Below are positions 54,025-63,592 of a DNA stretch of 64,000 nt, piece by piece. The stretch covers positions 186,001 through 250,000 of the forward strand of contig JANQFH010000068.1 in the NCBI GenBank assembly GCA_028277945.1. Reading direction: 5' to 3'. The translations under genes and the position numbers were made by a program. The DNA is from Oligoflexia bacterium. Lineage in GTDB: Bacteria; Bdellovibrionota_G; JANQFH01. Within the stretch, counting starts at the first letter, position 1, and every line of letters starts with the position of its first letter. The notes under the pieces were generated by a model. The model was not told the DNA's origin, did no database searches, and worked only from the letters and a program-made list of their open reading frames with translations.

Positions 54025-54945
54025 TCACTCTCCGTTGCGTGCAATGAGACAACGTTTGATTGAGGCGAGATCACGACGAAAGAAGAATCTGCCAAAACTC
54101 TGACTCTTTAAGATGCGACTGACAGCCTCATGCTGGCCAGCACCTACTTCCATAATGAGGTGGCCATCGGCACGCAGCAGCTGACGGCTTTTACAGATGA
54201 GTGGTTCGATAAAACGCAGGCCATCGCTACCGCCGTCAATGGCGATCCTCGGTTCAAAATCACGCACTTCTCGTGGTAAGGCCATAAAGTCTTTTGCCGA
54301 ACAGTAAGGCGGGTTGCTGACAATGAGATCAAAACGCCTCTTACCCAAGTCCGTCTCATCAAAGTCAAGTTGTTGAATAGTTAGGCGGCGTTGTGCTGTC
54401 TGCGTAAGTAGCCTCGTTGCATTCTTTTTTGCTACGGTAACGGCCGCTTCTGAGACATCGATGGCAAGGATATTGGCATTGGGAATGGCGTGCAGCAGCG
54501 AAATGGCAATGGCGCCACAGCCGGTGCCGACTTCGAGAATTTCTGTAACCTCAGCCGGACGATTGCTACCAAGCTCGGCAAAGATCTCTATGGTGCTCTC
54601 TACAAGGATTTCGGTTTCTGGTCTGGGAATGAGCACCTCAGCAGTAATATGAAACTCGTTCTTATAGAATGCACGCCGTCCGGTTATGTGTGCTAGTGGC
54701 TCACCTTGAAGGCGTCTCTGTAGCAGGCGAACCAGATCATCTCGGTCAGCCTTACTTAGCGACTGATCCTGTTCGCCGTAGAGCTGTTCGCGCCTCAGCT
54801 TGAGTAGGTGTGCGAGCAACAGCTCTGCTTCGAGCCGAGGGTTGTCGATGTTGCCTTTGGCAAGCAGCCGTACAGCCCATCGCAGTGCCGCCGTGCGCGA
54901 AGCAGGGCAGTCATGGCGCAGTGGCGGTTGCATTACCGTACTCAT
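54025..54945 (-). CDS. prmC: Release-factor glutamine N5-methyltransferase PrmC
   Basis: 306 residues. It methylates the glutamine of the GGQ motif in RF1/RF2. SAM motif [18 protein letters not shown] and the substrate-binding NPPYCS (residues 211-216), preceded by the N-terminal helical domain with [14 protein letters not shown]. Its ATG overlaps the stop of prfA, its substrate, by four bases, so enzyme and substrate are co-translated. Confidence 0.95.
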   Translation of the reverse strand: MSTVMQPPLRHDCPASRTAALRWAVRLLAKGNIDNPRLEAELLLAHLLKLRREQLYGEQDQSLSKADRDDLVRLLQRRLQGEPLAHITGRRAFYKNEFHITAEVLIPRPETEILVESTIEIFAELGSNRPAEVTEILEVGTGCGAIAISLLHAIPNANILAIDVSEAAVTVAKKNATRLLTQTAQRRLTIQQLDFDETDLGKRRFDLIVSNPPYCSAKDFMALPREVRDFEPRIAIDGGSDGLRFIEPLICKSRQLLRADGHLIMEVGAGQHEAVSRILKSQSFGRFFFRRDLASIKRCLIARNGE

Positions 54946-56000
54946 GTTTCTGCCACCTCTTTGAGCAGCCCTTGGTTGAGCGTGGCAGTGACTTCTTGTA
55001 GGTCACCGTCGAGGATTTGCTCTAGTCGGTGGCTGGTAAGATTTACACGATGGTCGGTGACACGGTTTTGCGGAAAGTTGTAGGTACGAACGCGTTCGCT
55101 ACGGTCACCGCTGCCGACTTGTGATCGACGCTGCTCTGTAATTGATTGCTGTTGTTTAGCCTGTTCATGGTCAAGGATGCGTGCCCGCAGTACCTTCATG
55201 GCTTTGGCTTTGTTTTTATGTTGCGACTTTTCATCCTGACAGCTGACGACAATGCCGGTTGGTAAGTGCGTCACTCGTACGGCGCTGTCGGTGGTGTTGA
55301 CACTCTGTCCGCCCGGACCGGAAGAGCGGAAGACGTCGATTCGCAGGTCTTCCTCTTTGATGGCGACTTCGACTTCATCCACCTCAGGTAGAACAGCCAC
55401 AGTGACAGCAGAGGTGTGAATACGTCCTTGCGACTCTGTTTCGGGTATGCGCTGGACGCGATGGACACCACTCTCAAAGCGCAGATGGTGATAGGCGGCT
55501 TTGCCTTTTACGAGCAGTATGATCTCTTTGTAGCCACCAAGGCCGGTTTCATGGCTGCTGATGATTTCAGTCTGCCAGCCTTGGCGCTCAGCAAAGCGGC
55601 TGTACATGCGGAACAGATCTGCGACAAACAGGCTTGCCTCCTCGCCGCCGGTGCCGGCACGAATCTCCAAGAAGACGTTCTTACCCTCGTTGGGGTCCTT
55701 AGGGATTAACAGCGCTCGGAGTTGCTTGTCGAGCTCTTCCCTCTTTTCCTCAAGCTGGTGGATTTCACTCTTGGCGAGCTCCACCATGTCGGTATCGTTT
55801 TCATCAAGCAGCGCTTTGGTGTCGCGTAGTTGTTCATCGACACGTTGCCATTGGGCAAAGGTCTCAACAATCGGCCTGAGTTCCGCCTGTTCCTTGGCGA
55901 TTTCACGGTAGCGGTTCTGGTTAGCGGCGATTTCAGGGGTGGCCATCTCACTGCAAAGCTGTTGGTAGCGTGCCTGCAGGTTTTTGAGTTTGTCTAACAG
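54942..56000 (-). CDS. prfA: Peptide chain release factor 1, probable CTG start
   Basis: 352 residues from CTG at 56000. The codons before the first ATG (55946) read [17 protein letters not shown], which aligns with the N-terminus of RF1 (B. subtilis MLDRLKS...). No ATG, GTG or TTG occurs in frame between the upstream TAA and 55946, so CTG directly before LDKLK is the best start; GAGG lies nine bases upstream. The PET tripeptide (stop-codon recognition, RF1 type), GGQ loop [18 protein letters not shown] and the rest are intact. It ends peptide chains at UAA and UAG. An ATG at 55946 would lose 18 N-terminal residues. Confidence 0.9.
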   Translation of the reverse strand: MLDKLKNLQARYQQLCSEMATPEIAANQNRYREIAKEQAELRPIVETFAQWQRVDEQLRDTKALLDENDTDMVELAKSEIHQLEEKREELDKQLRALLIPKDPNEGKNVFLEIRAGTGGEEASLFVADLFRMYSRFAERQGWQTEIISSHETGLGGYKEIILLVKGKAAYHHLRFESGVHRVQRIPETESQGRIHTSAVTVAVLPEVDEVEVAIKEEDLRIDVFRSSGPGGQSVNTTDSAVRVTHLPTGIVVSCQDEKSQHKNKAKAMKVLRARILDHEQAKQQQSITEQRRSQVGSGDRSERVRTYNFPQNRVTDHRVNLTSHRLEQILDGDLQEVTATLNQGLLKEVAET

Positions 56001-56028
56001 AGCTCCGATCCTCGCTTACTTTGGCGAG

Positions 56029-56229
56029 TTACTTTTTACCATACTTCTTACGGAACTTTTCGATACGACCGGCGGTATCGAGGAGCTTCTGCGTGCCGGT
56101 ATAGAAAGGGTGGCAGTTGGAGCAGATCTCAACATTGATCTCCTTTTTACTGGAGATCGTCTCAATGACGTTGCCGCACGCACAGCGGATGCTAACCGCA
56201 TGCATTTCTGGATGGATGCCTTGCTTCAT
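56029..56229 (-). CDS. rpmE: 50S ribosomal protein bL31, zinc-binding form
   Basis: 66 residues. The C+ form: cysteines in IRCACGN and ICSNCHPF bind zinc. KQGIHPEM is the typical start. It is 28 bases upstream of prfA, so rpmE-prfA-prmC-murA form one unit. Upstream, rho is not present; instead an importer operon precedes it on the same strand. Confidence 0.96.
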   Translation of the reverse strand: MKQGIHPEMHAVSIRCACGNVIETISSKKEINVEICSNCHPFYTGTQKLLDTAGRIEKFRKKYGKK

Positions 56230-56284
56230 AGCTCCTGCCTAGTAAACAGCTAGGCCTACCACAGAGCCTGACTCCTGGCAAGTA

Positions 56285-57067
56285 TCAAAGTAGCGGGGTT
56301 ATGTGCGGTGGGCTATCCGCAGCACCTGGGCGCAGTCGCACCGGACAATCAAAGATGGTCGTGAGGTTTTTTTCCGTGAGCACATCGCTTGGACTGCCGT
56401 CGTAGATCTTCTTACCCTCTTTGAGCAGCCACACCCTAGAGGCGTAACTGTGAACGAGGTTGAAGTCATGCGAAGCCATAATGATGGTGATCGCCTGTTG
56501 TTGGCGACGGTTGAGTTGCAGCAGCGCCCGTAAGATTTCAACGGTATGACGGACATCGAGATGGGCTGTGGGTTCGTCGAGTAAAAGCAGTGGACTCTGT
56601 TGCGCAATGGCGCGAGCCATAAGACAGAGTTGACGTTGACCACCACTTAGCGCTTGATAACGGCGATGGCGCAGGTCTTCTAGCCCACAGATCTTTAAGG
56701 CTCGATCCACGGCTTCGTGGTCGGCTGCGCCAAAGGCAGCTAAATGCCGCACGTATGGGTAGCGTCCCATGGCAACGATCTCTGCAACAGTCAGCGGCAT
56801 CTCAATCCAGAGGTTTTGTCCGACGGTGGCAATCTGTTGCGCACGGCAGAACCCCTTCAGGTCTGTAAGCGGTTTGTGGTCCAGCAACAGTGTCCCCGTT
56901 GTGGGTTGCAAGTATCCTGCGAGCAATCGTAGCAGCGTGCTCTTGCCAGCACCGTTTGGTCCTAAGAGCGCAATAAACTCAGATGCCTTGACCTCTGCGT
57001 CCACTCCGCTGAGTACCTTGTGGCGACCGTAGGCAAAACTCAGCTGTTGCAGCAGCAGCTGTTTCAT
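56285..57067 (-). CDS. ABC importer ATPase, FecE/BtuD-like
   Basis: 260 residues. Walker A GPNGAGKST, signature LSGGQRQ, Walker B LLLLDEPTAHLD and a downstream His switch (ASHDFN). The subgroup is that of iron-siderophore/haem/cobalamin importers. It overlaps the permease gene by ATGA. No substrate-binding protein is in the window. Transport of B12 would fit the B12-dependent NrdJ but is not shown. Confidence 0.9.
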   Translation of the reverse strand: MKQLLLQQLSFAYGRHKVLSGVDAEVKASEFIALLGPNGAGKSTLLRLLAGYLQPTTGTLLLDHKPLTDLKGFCRAQQIATVGQNLWIEMPLTVAEIVAMGRYPYVRHLAAFGAADHEAVDRALKICGLEDLRHRRYQALSGGQRQLCLMARAIAQQSPLLLLDEPTAHLDVRHTVEILRALLQLNRRQQQAITIIMASHDFNLVHSYASRVWLLKEGKKIYDGSPSDVLTEKNLTTIFDCPVRLRPGAADSPPHITPLL

Positions 57068-58137
57068 GCCTGCAGACCTCGTCGTTGCCGGCCCTTTTGC
57101 ATGAGCATATAGAGGAAAAGCGGGCTGCCGAGAAATGCAGAGATGACGCCCACGGGTAGTTCGGTGTGGGTGATGAGCAGCTGCCGCGCTACGGTGTCGG
57201 CAAGCAGCATGAAGGCAGCGCCACCTAACAGGGTCGCCGGCAGTATGATGACGATGCGTCCAGGCAACAGTAAACGGAATAGATGCGGTACCAAAAGACC
57301 GACAAAGCCGATCATGCCAACAAAGGCAACAGTTGCAGCAACCATCAGGGAGGCAACCAGCAAGACGCGAAAACGGACTCCAGCGGCATCAAAGCCGACA
57401 CTCTCGGCCCACTCCTCGCTGATGCTGAGCGCTCCTAGAGCACGGGCATAGAAAACAAAGAAGAGCGCGCCGACGACTAACATTACCGCGAGAACGACGA
57501 TCTCCCAAGACCAAATGCCAGAGAAGCTTCCCATCCACAGATGTAAAAATTCTGGCATCTGCGACGGACGTAGGAGAAAGAGGGTCAACATCATCAGCGC
57601 ACCCATAAAGAAGTTGAGCATGACGCCAACCAACAGTAGCTGCGTCTCATCGCGTCCGCGCCTCACCCCGGCGATGGCAAAGAGCAGCAGGATGGTAAAG
57701 ACCCCACCAACAAAGGCAGACAACAGTCCAGGTAGGTAAGCGCTACCAAAGCAGGCCCGACCAAGAACGGCAAAAAAGGCAGCACCGCTAGAGACGCCAA
57801 GGATAAAGGGTTCGGCGAGCGAGTTGCGCAAGACGTTTTGGTAGACCAAACCGCTGATCGCCAGCGTGGCGCCGACGGTCATGGCCATGCCAAGGCGAGG
57901 CAGGCGGATGGTGAGAAGGATTCTCTCGGCGGTGGCGGCAAGCTGTTGGTTGCTGTCAACGCTGCCCTGTATACGGGCAAGCAGATAGCGCAGGGAATCC
58001 GTCAGAGGAATGTCGACGCTACCCAGACTTAGCGCCAACATAGCTGCAGCCACCACGGCAACGGCGAGAAGCGTGTAAACCACGACGATCTGTAGAGGTT
58101 GGTGGCACTTTTCTCGGTTGCGTAGGTGCGGTGACAT
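57064..58137 (-). CDS. FecCD-family importer permease
   Basis: 357 residues, about ten hydrophobic segments. Typical FecCD pieces are RLPRLGMAMTVGATLAISG, ILGVSSGAAFFAVLGRA and GVVHRF-like region reading GLLVPHLFRLLLPG. It forms the inner-membrane channel for siderophore, haem or cobalamin import with the following ATPase. It is divergent from cvpA across a short gap holding an 8+8 inverted repeat. Confidence 0.9.
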   Translation of the reverse strand: MSPHLRNREKCHQPLQIVVVYTLLAVAVVAAAMLALSLGSVDIPLTDSLRYLLARIQGSVDSNQQLAATAERILLTIRLPRLGMAMTVGATLAISGLVYQNVLRNSLAEPFILGVSSGAAFFAVLGRACFGSAYLPGLLSAFVGGVFTILLLFAIAGVRRGRDETQLLLVGVMLNFFMGALMMLTLFLLRPSQMPEFLHLWMGSFSGIWSWEIVVLAVMLVVGALFFVFYARALGALSISEEWAESVGFDAAGVRFRVLLVASLMVAATVAFVGMIGFVGLLVPHLFRLLLPGRIVIILPATLLGGAAFMLLADTVARQLLITHTELPVGVISAFLGSPLFLYMLMQKGRQRRGLQA

Positions 58138-58166
58138 TCCCGGCCGCTACCAAATATAGTAAATGA

Positions 58167-58188
58167 TGTCAAATATTTACATTTGACA
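58167..58188. promoter_or_regulatory. Inverted repeat, likely operator between permease and cvpA
   Basis: TGTCAAAT and ATTTGACA flank ATTTAC. It lies in the 85-base divergent gap and includes TTGACA on both strands, so a repressor bound here could control the importer or cvpA. The regulator cannot be named from the sequence; it does not match a Fur box. Confidence 0.5.
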
Positions 58189-58222
58189 GCTATCGAGGTA
58201 TTTGGCACAAACGAGAGAGGTT

Positions 58223-58912
58223 ATGAATCTCTTTGATGGCCTCTGTCTCTTTTTGGTTGGCCTGCTCACCTTTCTTGGTTTTTTTCGCGGTCTCTTCTCA
58301 CAGATGGCCGGTCTGCTAGCGCTCATGGTGGCGATCTTTGCCTCCAAGGCGATTGCACCACCGCTGGTGGCATTGGCTGCTGGTAGCGATGTTTTGAGCG
58401 AGGTACACACCTACTATCTCGTGCGCATCTTTTGCGGTGGCATGCTCTATCTGCTGTTTAATGCGATGATCGGCTTTGTTGATAGAAGGCTGCGGCAGGC
58501 AGGGCTCAAACAGAGCAGTTTCAACCGCATGGGCGGCATGCTCTTTGGTTTTATCAAAGGTAGTGCCATCGTAGCCGTAGTCTTCTTTGCCTTGAGTTTC
58601 ATCCACCCGGACAAACTGCGGGAGAAGATGCCCCTCGTGGAAGAGGCGAAGGCCATGCAATTGGCAAGGCGTTACAACCCGATTCCTCACGATCTTGTGA
58701 TAAAAAATCTTAAAAGACTACTGCTGCAAGCCTCCAACCCCAAGGAGATCGACAAACTAAAAACAGTGCTGCAGGCAGAGGGTTTAGACGCCGAGAAGTT
58801 GTTACCACAGCTTGAGCAAGAACGTGTTCTCGCACTTCTTGAGGATGCTTCTTTTTTAAAATTCCTTGCTGGATCGGATATCGAAACCAACAAGAAACCG
58901 GCGAAAAAGTAG
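58223..58912 (+). CDS. CvpA-family membrane protein
   Basis: 229 residues from ATG 58223 (GAGAGAGG upstream); the frame opens seven codons earlier. Four hydrophobic segments in the N-terminal 140 residues match the CvpA pattern (LTFLGFFRGLFSQMAGLLAL). The C-terminal ~90 residues are cytoplasmic or periplasmic, helical, charged (LKTVLQAEGLDAEKLLPQLE). CvpA proteins are tied to envelope stress and colicin V export; the role here is unknown. Confidence 0.82.
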   Translation: MNLFDGLCLFLVGLLTFLGFFRGLFSQMAGLLALMVAIFASKAIAPPLVALAAGSDVLSEVHTYYLVRIFCGGMLYLLFNAMIGFVDRRLRQAGLKQSSFNRMGGMLFGFIKGSAIVAVVFFALSFIHPDKLREKMPLVEEAKAMQLARRYNPIPHDLVIKNLKRLLLQASNPKEIDKLKTVLQAEGLDAEKLLPQLEQERVLALLEDASFLKFLAGSDIETNKKPAKK

Positions 58913-58986
58913 ACAGGGTGGGCGTTTCCGGTGGAGTCCAACCGGTGGCTGTGCTATAGTAGCCATCAGAGGAGTTAAGATAAGCA

Positions 58987-59310
58987 ATGGAAAGAATCTG
59001 GAATAAGACCAAGGGAGTCTTTCGCAAGGGCCAAAGAGAGGTGATGAAGGTCTCTAAGATCGGCAAGATGAAGTTTGACTGCTCCGCACTGCAACGGGAG
59101 CGCCAACGTCTACTCACCGAGCTTGGAGATTTAGTCTGTCGTCTGGTCGATGAAGGTCGTCTGCAAGATGACGATGTCACGGCCAAGGTTCGAGGCATTC
59201 AGCATCTGAGTGAGCAAATCACCACAGCGGAAAGAGAGATGCGTGATTTGAGTGACGGCAAACCCACGGAAGTGCCGTCACCTGCGGATGACTCCAACGC
59301 AGAACACTAA
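58987..59310 (+). CDS. Small coiled-coil protein, function unknown
   Basis: 107 residues. Basic N-terminus (KTKGVFRKGQREVMKVSKIG) then a coiled coil (LQRERQRLLTELGDLVCRLV, HLSEQITTAEREMRDLS) and a proline/acid-rich tail. AGAGGAG lies about 10 bases upstream. The end overlaps the convergent mnmA stop by four bases. No family recognised. Confidence 0.6.
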   Translation: MERIWNKTKGVFRKGQREVMKVSKIGKMKFDCSALQRERQRLLTELGDLVCRLVDEGRLQDDDVTAKVRGIQHLSEQITTAEREMRDLSDGKPTEVPSPADDSNAEH

Positions 59311-60395
59311 ACGATCCAACCACCACCGAGGACCCGCTCACCGTCGTAGAGTACGGCTGCCTGTCCGGGTGCGGGTATCTCTTTTGTCTTTCTGAAATGG
59401 AGTTGCATTTCGCACTTGTCGAGCGTGGTGATTTTTGCTTCGATGGGGCGGCCGCGGTAGCGTAGCTGCAGTTGCACATCGCTGTTGTCTTTAAGCGGTT
59501 TGCCAATCCAAGAGAGCTGTTCTAACCGACAGCCTGATTTGAGTGCTGTCTCTCTGCTACCGACATGAACCTGTTGGGTTGCAGCATCAATCTTGGTCAC
59601 AAAGAGCGGTTGCGGGCTTGCCACACCAATGCCCTTACGCTGTCCGACCGTAAAACGATGGATCCCTTGGTGGGTTGCCAGTACTCGCTGCTGCTCATCG
59701 ACGATACTACCTCGAGCAATGGCTGTGGTTGCCCGCGCCTCGACAAAACTCGCATAGTCTTTACCATCGACAAAACAGATCTCACGACTCTCAGGTTTAT
59801 CGGCAGCGCTGCAGTTTGCCTGACGCAGTAACTGCCGCACCTCTTGTTTACACATCTCACCTAAAGGAAAGATCAGCCGCGCCAGTTTCTCTTGTGTTAG
59901 GCGAAAGAGAAAGTAAGACTGATCTCGCGTTTCATCCACACCACGCCAAAGTTGGTATTCACCCGTAGTTTTATCCTGTTTGATGCGGGCGTAATGACCT
60001 GTAGCCACATAGTCGGCATCGACGTCGTTGGCCAACAGATCGAGAAAGTGAAACTTGATCTTATCGTTGCAGACGACACAGGGGTTGGGTGTGCGACCCC
60101 TTAGATAGTCAGCGGTGAAGGTGTTGACAACTTCGTTGGCAAAGGTCTTTGAGTAGTCACGGACGTAGAAGGGAATCTCTAGTTGCGCGGCAATCTTGCG
60201 GGCATCACGCACATCTTCTGGGGTACAACAGCGGCCACTGCCGGCGTCCTCAGGGTACTGCCAGAGCTTGAGGATGATACCAACGACTTCGTAGCCAGAC
60301 CGATGCAAAAGCAGGGTTGCTGCAGAGCTGTCAGTGCCGCCACTCATGCCGCAGACGACACGTCTAGACGCACTCTTGCTGTAGAGGTTGATCAT
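59307..60395 (-). CDS. mnmA: tRNA-specific 2-thiouridylase MnmA
   Basis: 362 residues. It thiolates U34 of tRNA-Lys, -Glu and -Gln. PP-loop GMSGGTDSSAATLLL at the start, catalytic cysteine in GRTPNPCVVCNDKIKF, second cysteine in SREICFVDG, and HRFTVGQRKGIGVA. The PP-loop reads SGGTDSS, with Thr for the usual Val. Length and order fit the family. Confidence 0.96.
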   Translation of the reverse strand: MINLYSKSASRRVVCGMSGGTDSSAATLLLHRSGYEVVGIILKLWQYPEDAGSGRCCTPEDVRDARKIAAQLEIPFYVRDYSKTFANEVVNTFTADYLRGRTPNPCVVCNDKIKFHFLDLLANDVDADYVATGHYARIKQDKTTGEYQLWRGVDETRDQSYFLFRLTQEKLARLIFPLGEMCKQEVRQLLRQANCSAADKPESREICFVDGKDYASFVEARATTAIARGSIVDEQQRVLATHQGIHRFTVGQRKGIGVASPQPLFVTKIDAATQQVHVGSRETALKSGCRLEQLSWIGKPLKDNSDVQLQLRYRGRPIEAKITTLDKCEMQLHFRKTKEIPAPGQAAVLYDGERVLGGGWIV

Positions 60396-60434
60396 AGCTC
60401 TAGAAGGTATAGCAGAATGGGGACGATAAGTTAC

Positions 60435-60764
60435 TTAAGAATCGTACACCCTGGATGAGCGGTTGCCTGAGGTGTAGGTGTTGATCTTCATGCTGCGGTT
60501 CTTGTCGCTGTTGCTGCCACGGCCCCTCACGGTTGCCGTCGAGGCGGGCGCTTTGACAGCGCTCTGGCGCACGGGTGCGGCTGCCTGAGTTGCAGTTGGC
60601 CTGATAGCTTCGGCATTCTTGGTGGTGATGGTGCGTTCCAGATCCCGTAGGAGTTTAGTACGACGCACGCCTTGGTAGGGCACACCATAACGTGCTGCAG
60701 TGCGACGGAGCTCAAAAAAATCCATACTGCCTAGCATGACTCGGGTTAGTTCAGCAAAGGTCAT
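60435..60764 (-). CDS. Small protein with SAP/Rho-N-like N-terminal motif
   Basis: 109 residues. The first ~50 fit the SAP/Rho N-terminal helix pattern (MDFFELRRTAARYGVPYQGV, then RRTKLLRDLER), a nucleic-acid-binding fold. The rest is low complexity (Ala, Pro, Thr, Ser) and ends NRSSRVYDS. Probable nucleic-acid-binding protein; the match is by eye. Confidence 0.5.
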   Translation of the reverse strand: MTFAELTRVMLGSMDFFELRRTAARYGVPYQGVRRTKLLRDLERTITTKNAEAIRPTATQAAAPVRQSAVKAPASTATVRGRGSNSDKNRSMKINTYTSGNRSSRVYDS

Positions 60765-60847
60765 CTTCCTCGTCCTCCTAGTCTTTTCCTCATGAATCGA
60801 ACGCCATTATTAAAACAAAATTCCTTACATCTTTCAACCAGCCCTGG

Positions 60848-61954
60848 CTAGCAACACTCTGGCTGGATCGTACTGTACTGGCTATTGTAGTAATCACCAC
60901 TGCCCTCCCAGCCACGGCCAAGATAGCCAAGGTGGTTGGCGGCATGCGCCCAAGCTTCCACAGTGCCACGGGCTGCATGGACAATGCCGTGAATAATACG
61001 GTAAATCCCACCTTCTAAGCCTTCGGCGACACCATAGCCAGTGGCGTTCCAATCTATGAGGATGTTTTTCCACGGCGTATCGCGATAGTAGGTCTCCCTA
61101 TGCAGCTTCCTATCTGCCAGGGTCTCTTGCAGGTAGTGGCTGTTGATCACCTCGTCTTCAAAGCTGAGATTGCCCTGCTCGAGAAGATCAATAATGGTGT
61201 CCTGGTCCTCAGGCGGAAGGTTTTCAATAGCGGCTATCGCCTTTTTATGAGCTTCGTTTACCTTGTCCAAGTGTGTTCGCGTCTCTTTGGCGTACTTCTC
61301 TTTCTCTTCTGAACTACTTGCTGCCGCTGCCTTTTTCTCAGCCTCTTCTGCCATGGCATAGGCGTCGACCGCCTCTTCAAGGTGTTGCTTAACGATTAAG
61401 TGGGGGTTTGAGTCGTAGTGGGCTCGGCTACTGGCGTCTGGGTGATGATAGATGGATGTGCCATCTGGATAGGCGTAGGGAGGTCGGATGTGACCATGGC
61501 CGCCAATCCCAATCCCAAAACCACCACGAAAGCTACCCAAGAGGGAACCACCTATGGAGCCGCCACCAAGAAGAGAGCCACCGCGGTTTTGGTTTTGCAC
61601 AGGATAGTGCGGTAGGCCTGGCCGGCTGTAAGGGTTACTTGGATCATAGCTGTAGAGAGGATTCCCTTCGGCATCGCAGGGAACACAGTGGCCTGCAGGG
61701 AAGTAGGGAAATTCGGCCACGTTACGAGATCCACCAGCCTGCGGCAGAAACTGCGTTGACTGCGGCGGATAAAACTGCGCCGTCAAACCCCGGGTGGTTA
61801 ACCCTTGGCCAAAGGCTGGAGGCCTTCTTTGCCCGCTATCACAGGCGAGCAGCACCATGATCAGGGCGATGATGAGCATACCGATCAGGCGCAAGGCGAT
61901 CAAGCGGTACGGTGAAGCTGCCAGGCTCTGTGTTTGCATCTCTCTCATTCTCAT
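60848..61954 (-). CDS. Lipoprotein of unknown function with Gly-rich and helical parts
   Basis: 368 residues. Lipobox VLLAC after a hydrophobic stretch. The mature part has a Gly/Tyr-rich segment (residues ~125-165, GGSLLGGGSIGGSLLG), a helical, acidic/lysine coiled region (AEEAEKKAAAASSSEEKEKY) and a C-terminal part (YYRDTPWKNILIDWNATGYG) containing YYN and CC at the very end. No known family. The start could also be an in-frame ATG two or five codons later. Confidence 0.6.
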   Translation of the reverse strand: MRMREMQTQSLAASPYRLIALRLIGMLIIALIMVLLACDSGQRRPPAFGQGLTTRGLTAQFYPPQSTQFLPQAGGSRNVAEFPYFPAGHCVPCDAEGNPLYSYDPSNPYSRPGLPHYPVQNQNRGGSLLGGGSIGGSLLGSFRGGFGIGIGGHGHIRPPYAYPDGTSIYHHPDASSRAHYDSNPHLIVKQHLEEAVDAYAMAEEAEKKAAAASSSEEKEKYAKETRTHLDKVNEAHKKAIAAIENLPPEDQDTIIDLLEQGNLSFEDEVINSHYLQETLADRKLHRETYYRDTPWKNILIDWNATGYGVAEGLEGGIYRIIHGIVHAARGTVEAWAHAANHLGYLGRGWEGSGDYYNSQYSTIQPECC

Positions 61955-62027
61955 CCTCTACAGCAGTCGATCTCTAGCATTGATAACGCGCCTTGTCAAA
62001 CGGCTGTCGCCCATCGACCATCAAGCC

Positions 62028-62510
62028 TCAAAAGCCAATGTCGATCGGTTCATTGACCTCAGCAAACAGCTGCAGACCAGGCAGGTTGACCTCGATGGTG
62101 CAATCCACGGTGTTCTTTAGCAGTTGGTTACACTCAAAAAAGCCGCTGCCAGGGAAAATCGCCTGTTGGATGCCATTAAAGGTCAGGCTTAAAGTTGCAT
62201 TGACCTGATCAATGAGGTTGGGTCCAGGCTGAACCGAGAAGATATCAAAGATGGTTAGGTTCATAGAATCAAAGTCGTTGAAGTTAATGAGAATGCTTAG
62301 CGAGCTACCCGCAAAGGGCACACCCACGTTTCCAGGTAGGACCGCACCACCCAATCCACCGGCAACCACATCCACGCCGTTGACCGGTAGATCAAACTTC
62401 TGGCCGTTGACCACAGCAACCACGCTATCACCACCGCCGCAGCTGGTCAGCAGCAAGCCGACAAGCAGTATCGGCAACGCCCTTTTATAGATAGATTGGC
62501 TCCAGTCCAT
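62028..62510 (-). CDS. Lipoprotein of unknown function
   Basis: 160 residues from ATG 62510, preceded by AAGGAG. Signal peptide and lipobox LLTSC. Small, Gly/Val-rich, with alternating strands and two further cysteines (FECNQL, VDCTIE) that may pair. No family recognised. It is the middle of three lipoprotein-type genes in a row on the minus strand. Confidence 0.6.
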   Translation of the reverse strand: MDWSQSIYKRALPILLVGLLLTSCGGGDSVVAVVNGQKFDLPVNGVDVVAGGLGGAVLPGNVGVPFAGSSLSILINFNDFDSMNLTIFDIFSVQPGPNLIDQVNATLSLTFNGIQQAIFPGSGFFECNQLLKNTVDCTIEVNLPGLQLFAEVNEPIDIGF

Positions 62511-62684
62511 GGTTGTACTCCTTAGCTCTTTCCTTCGCTTACTAGCAATTAGCAAGGAGCATACCAGCGCCAACCACACTTTTTCTTTTATTATTACAAT
62601 AAGTTAAGATCACCGGCCGGCTGCGGCAGAGGGTCGTGGGTGGGGCAGCCGAGTCATCTCTGTCCCACTAAAGGGGGCGGAGGT

Positions 62685-63461
62685 CTATTGGTGAGGAGGC
62701 CATTCTTGGGCAGGTTCATCTTGCGGTGGCCACTCTGTGGGTGTGGGTCCTGAATCTTCTTCTATATAGTCTTTCCAGAACGCATTGGCAGGATTGCTGT
62801 CGAACCCCTCGTCTGGTCTGACGTCGGGTCTCCACACGTCGGTGGCGGGTTCTGGCGACAGGCCTAAACAATAAAACTCCTCCTTCCACGCATCTGGATT
62901 GGTGCCCGGTTCTTTCCAGCCATCATCTTGATCGATCGGTTTTTTCCAACGCCTAGGAAGATCACTCCCGGGTTTCTGCTCAATGCTTTCGATATCCTGC
63001 GGCTCTTCAGCTTCGGGATGATCGGGTTGCACGGTTGGCGTGTTAAGTTGCTTGACGATGGCGGCCAACTTTTTTGCCGGCATGGTTATGGTTTCTTGCG
63101 TCCACAAATCATCAATACGAATCAGTTCGCTACTGCTTTTGCCATCGCCCTCTCTCTTTGAGAAAATCTCATACCGCTTCACACATCGACCTGCTTGACC
63201 CTCTTCTCGGTCAAAAAGATAAAAACGCAGTTTCCATTCTTGTTGGATATGTTCTACACTTTTCTGGCGCTGTTCGTCCTCTTCCGACACCCTTGCCCAG
63301 GTCACCTCGCCACGATCGGCGTCATCATCTAAGGCTTGATTTCCCCCCTGCCCTCCTCGACTGTTTAGTCTCCCTTGGGCATCGACCTGGGTAACACAAC
63401 CAAAACAGCCGATTAAGGCAACGATGACGAAATTACTTAAATAGTTCTTGATGGTTGGCAT
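62685..63461 (-). CDS. Exported, acidic Trp/Pro-rich protein, possible lipoprotein
   Basis: 258 residues. The hydrophobic start leads to IGCFGC, where one cysteine could be lipidated. The mature part is acidic with repeated W-K/P and E-P motifs (WKEPGTNPDAWKEE, PTEWPPQDEPAQEWPPH). No catalytic motif. It is divergent from the acyl-CoA ligase gene. Confidence 0.55.
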   Translation of the reverse strand: MPTIKNYLSNFVIVALIGCFGCVTQVDAQGRLNSRGGQGGNQALDDDADRGEVTWARVSEEDEQRQKSVEHIQQEWKLRFYLFDREEGQAGRCVKRYEIFSKREGDGKSSSELIRIDDLWTQETITMPAKKLAAIVKQLNTPTVQPDHPEAEEPQDIESIEQKPGSDLPRRWKKPIDQDDGWKEPGTNPDAWKEEFYCLGLSPEPATDVWRPDVRPDEGFDSNPANAFWKDYIEEDSGPTPTEWPPQDEPAQEWPPHQ

Positions 63462-63592
63462 GGCTACCAGCCTCCTAAAATAGTGTCGCTTATCCTGGCT
63501 GCTTACCTACCATTGGCATTGCATTGTGTCAATCATTCAAGACTGCTTTGCGGTTGCTGCTTTTCATAAACGCGTATAAAACTCAGTAACCT

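Noticed and set aside
54025-54945. prmC as a DNA methyltransferase of a restriction system
   Set aside because: NPPY also occurs in DNA methylases, but position directly after prfA and overall length identify PrmC.
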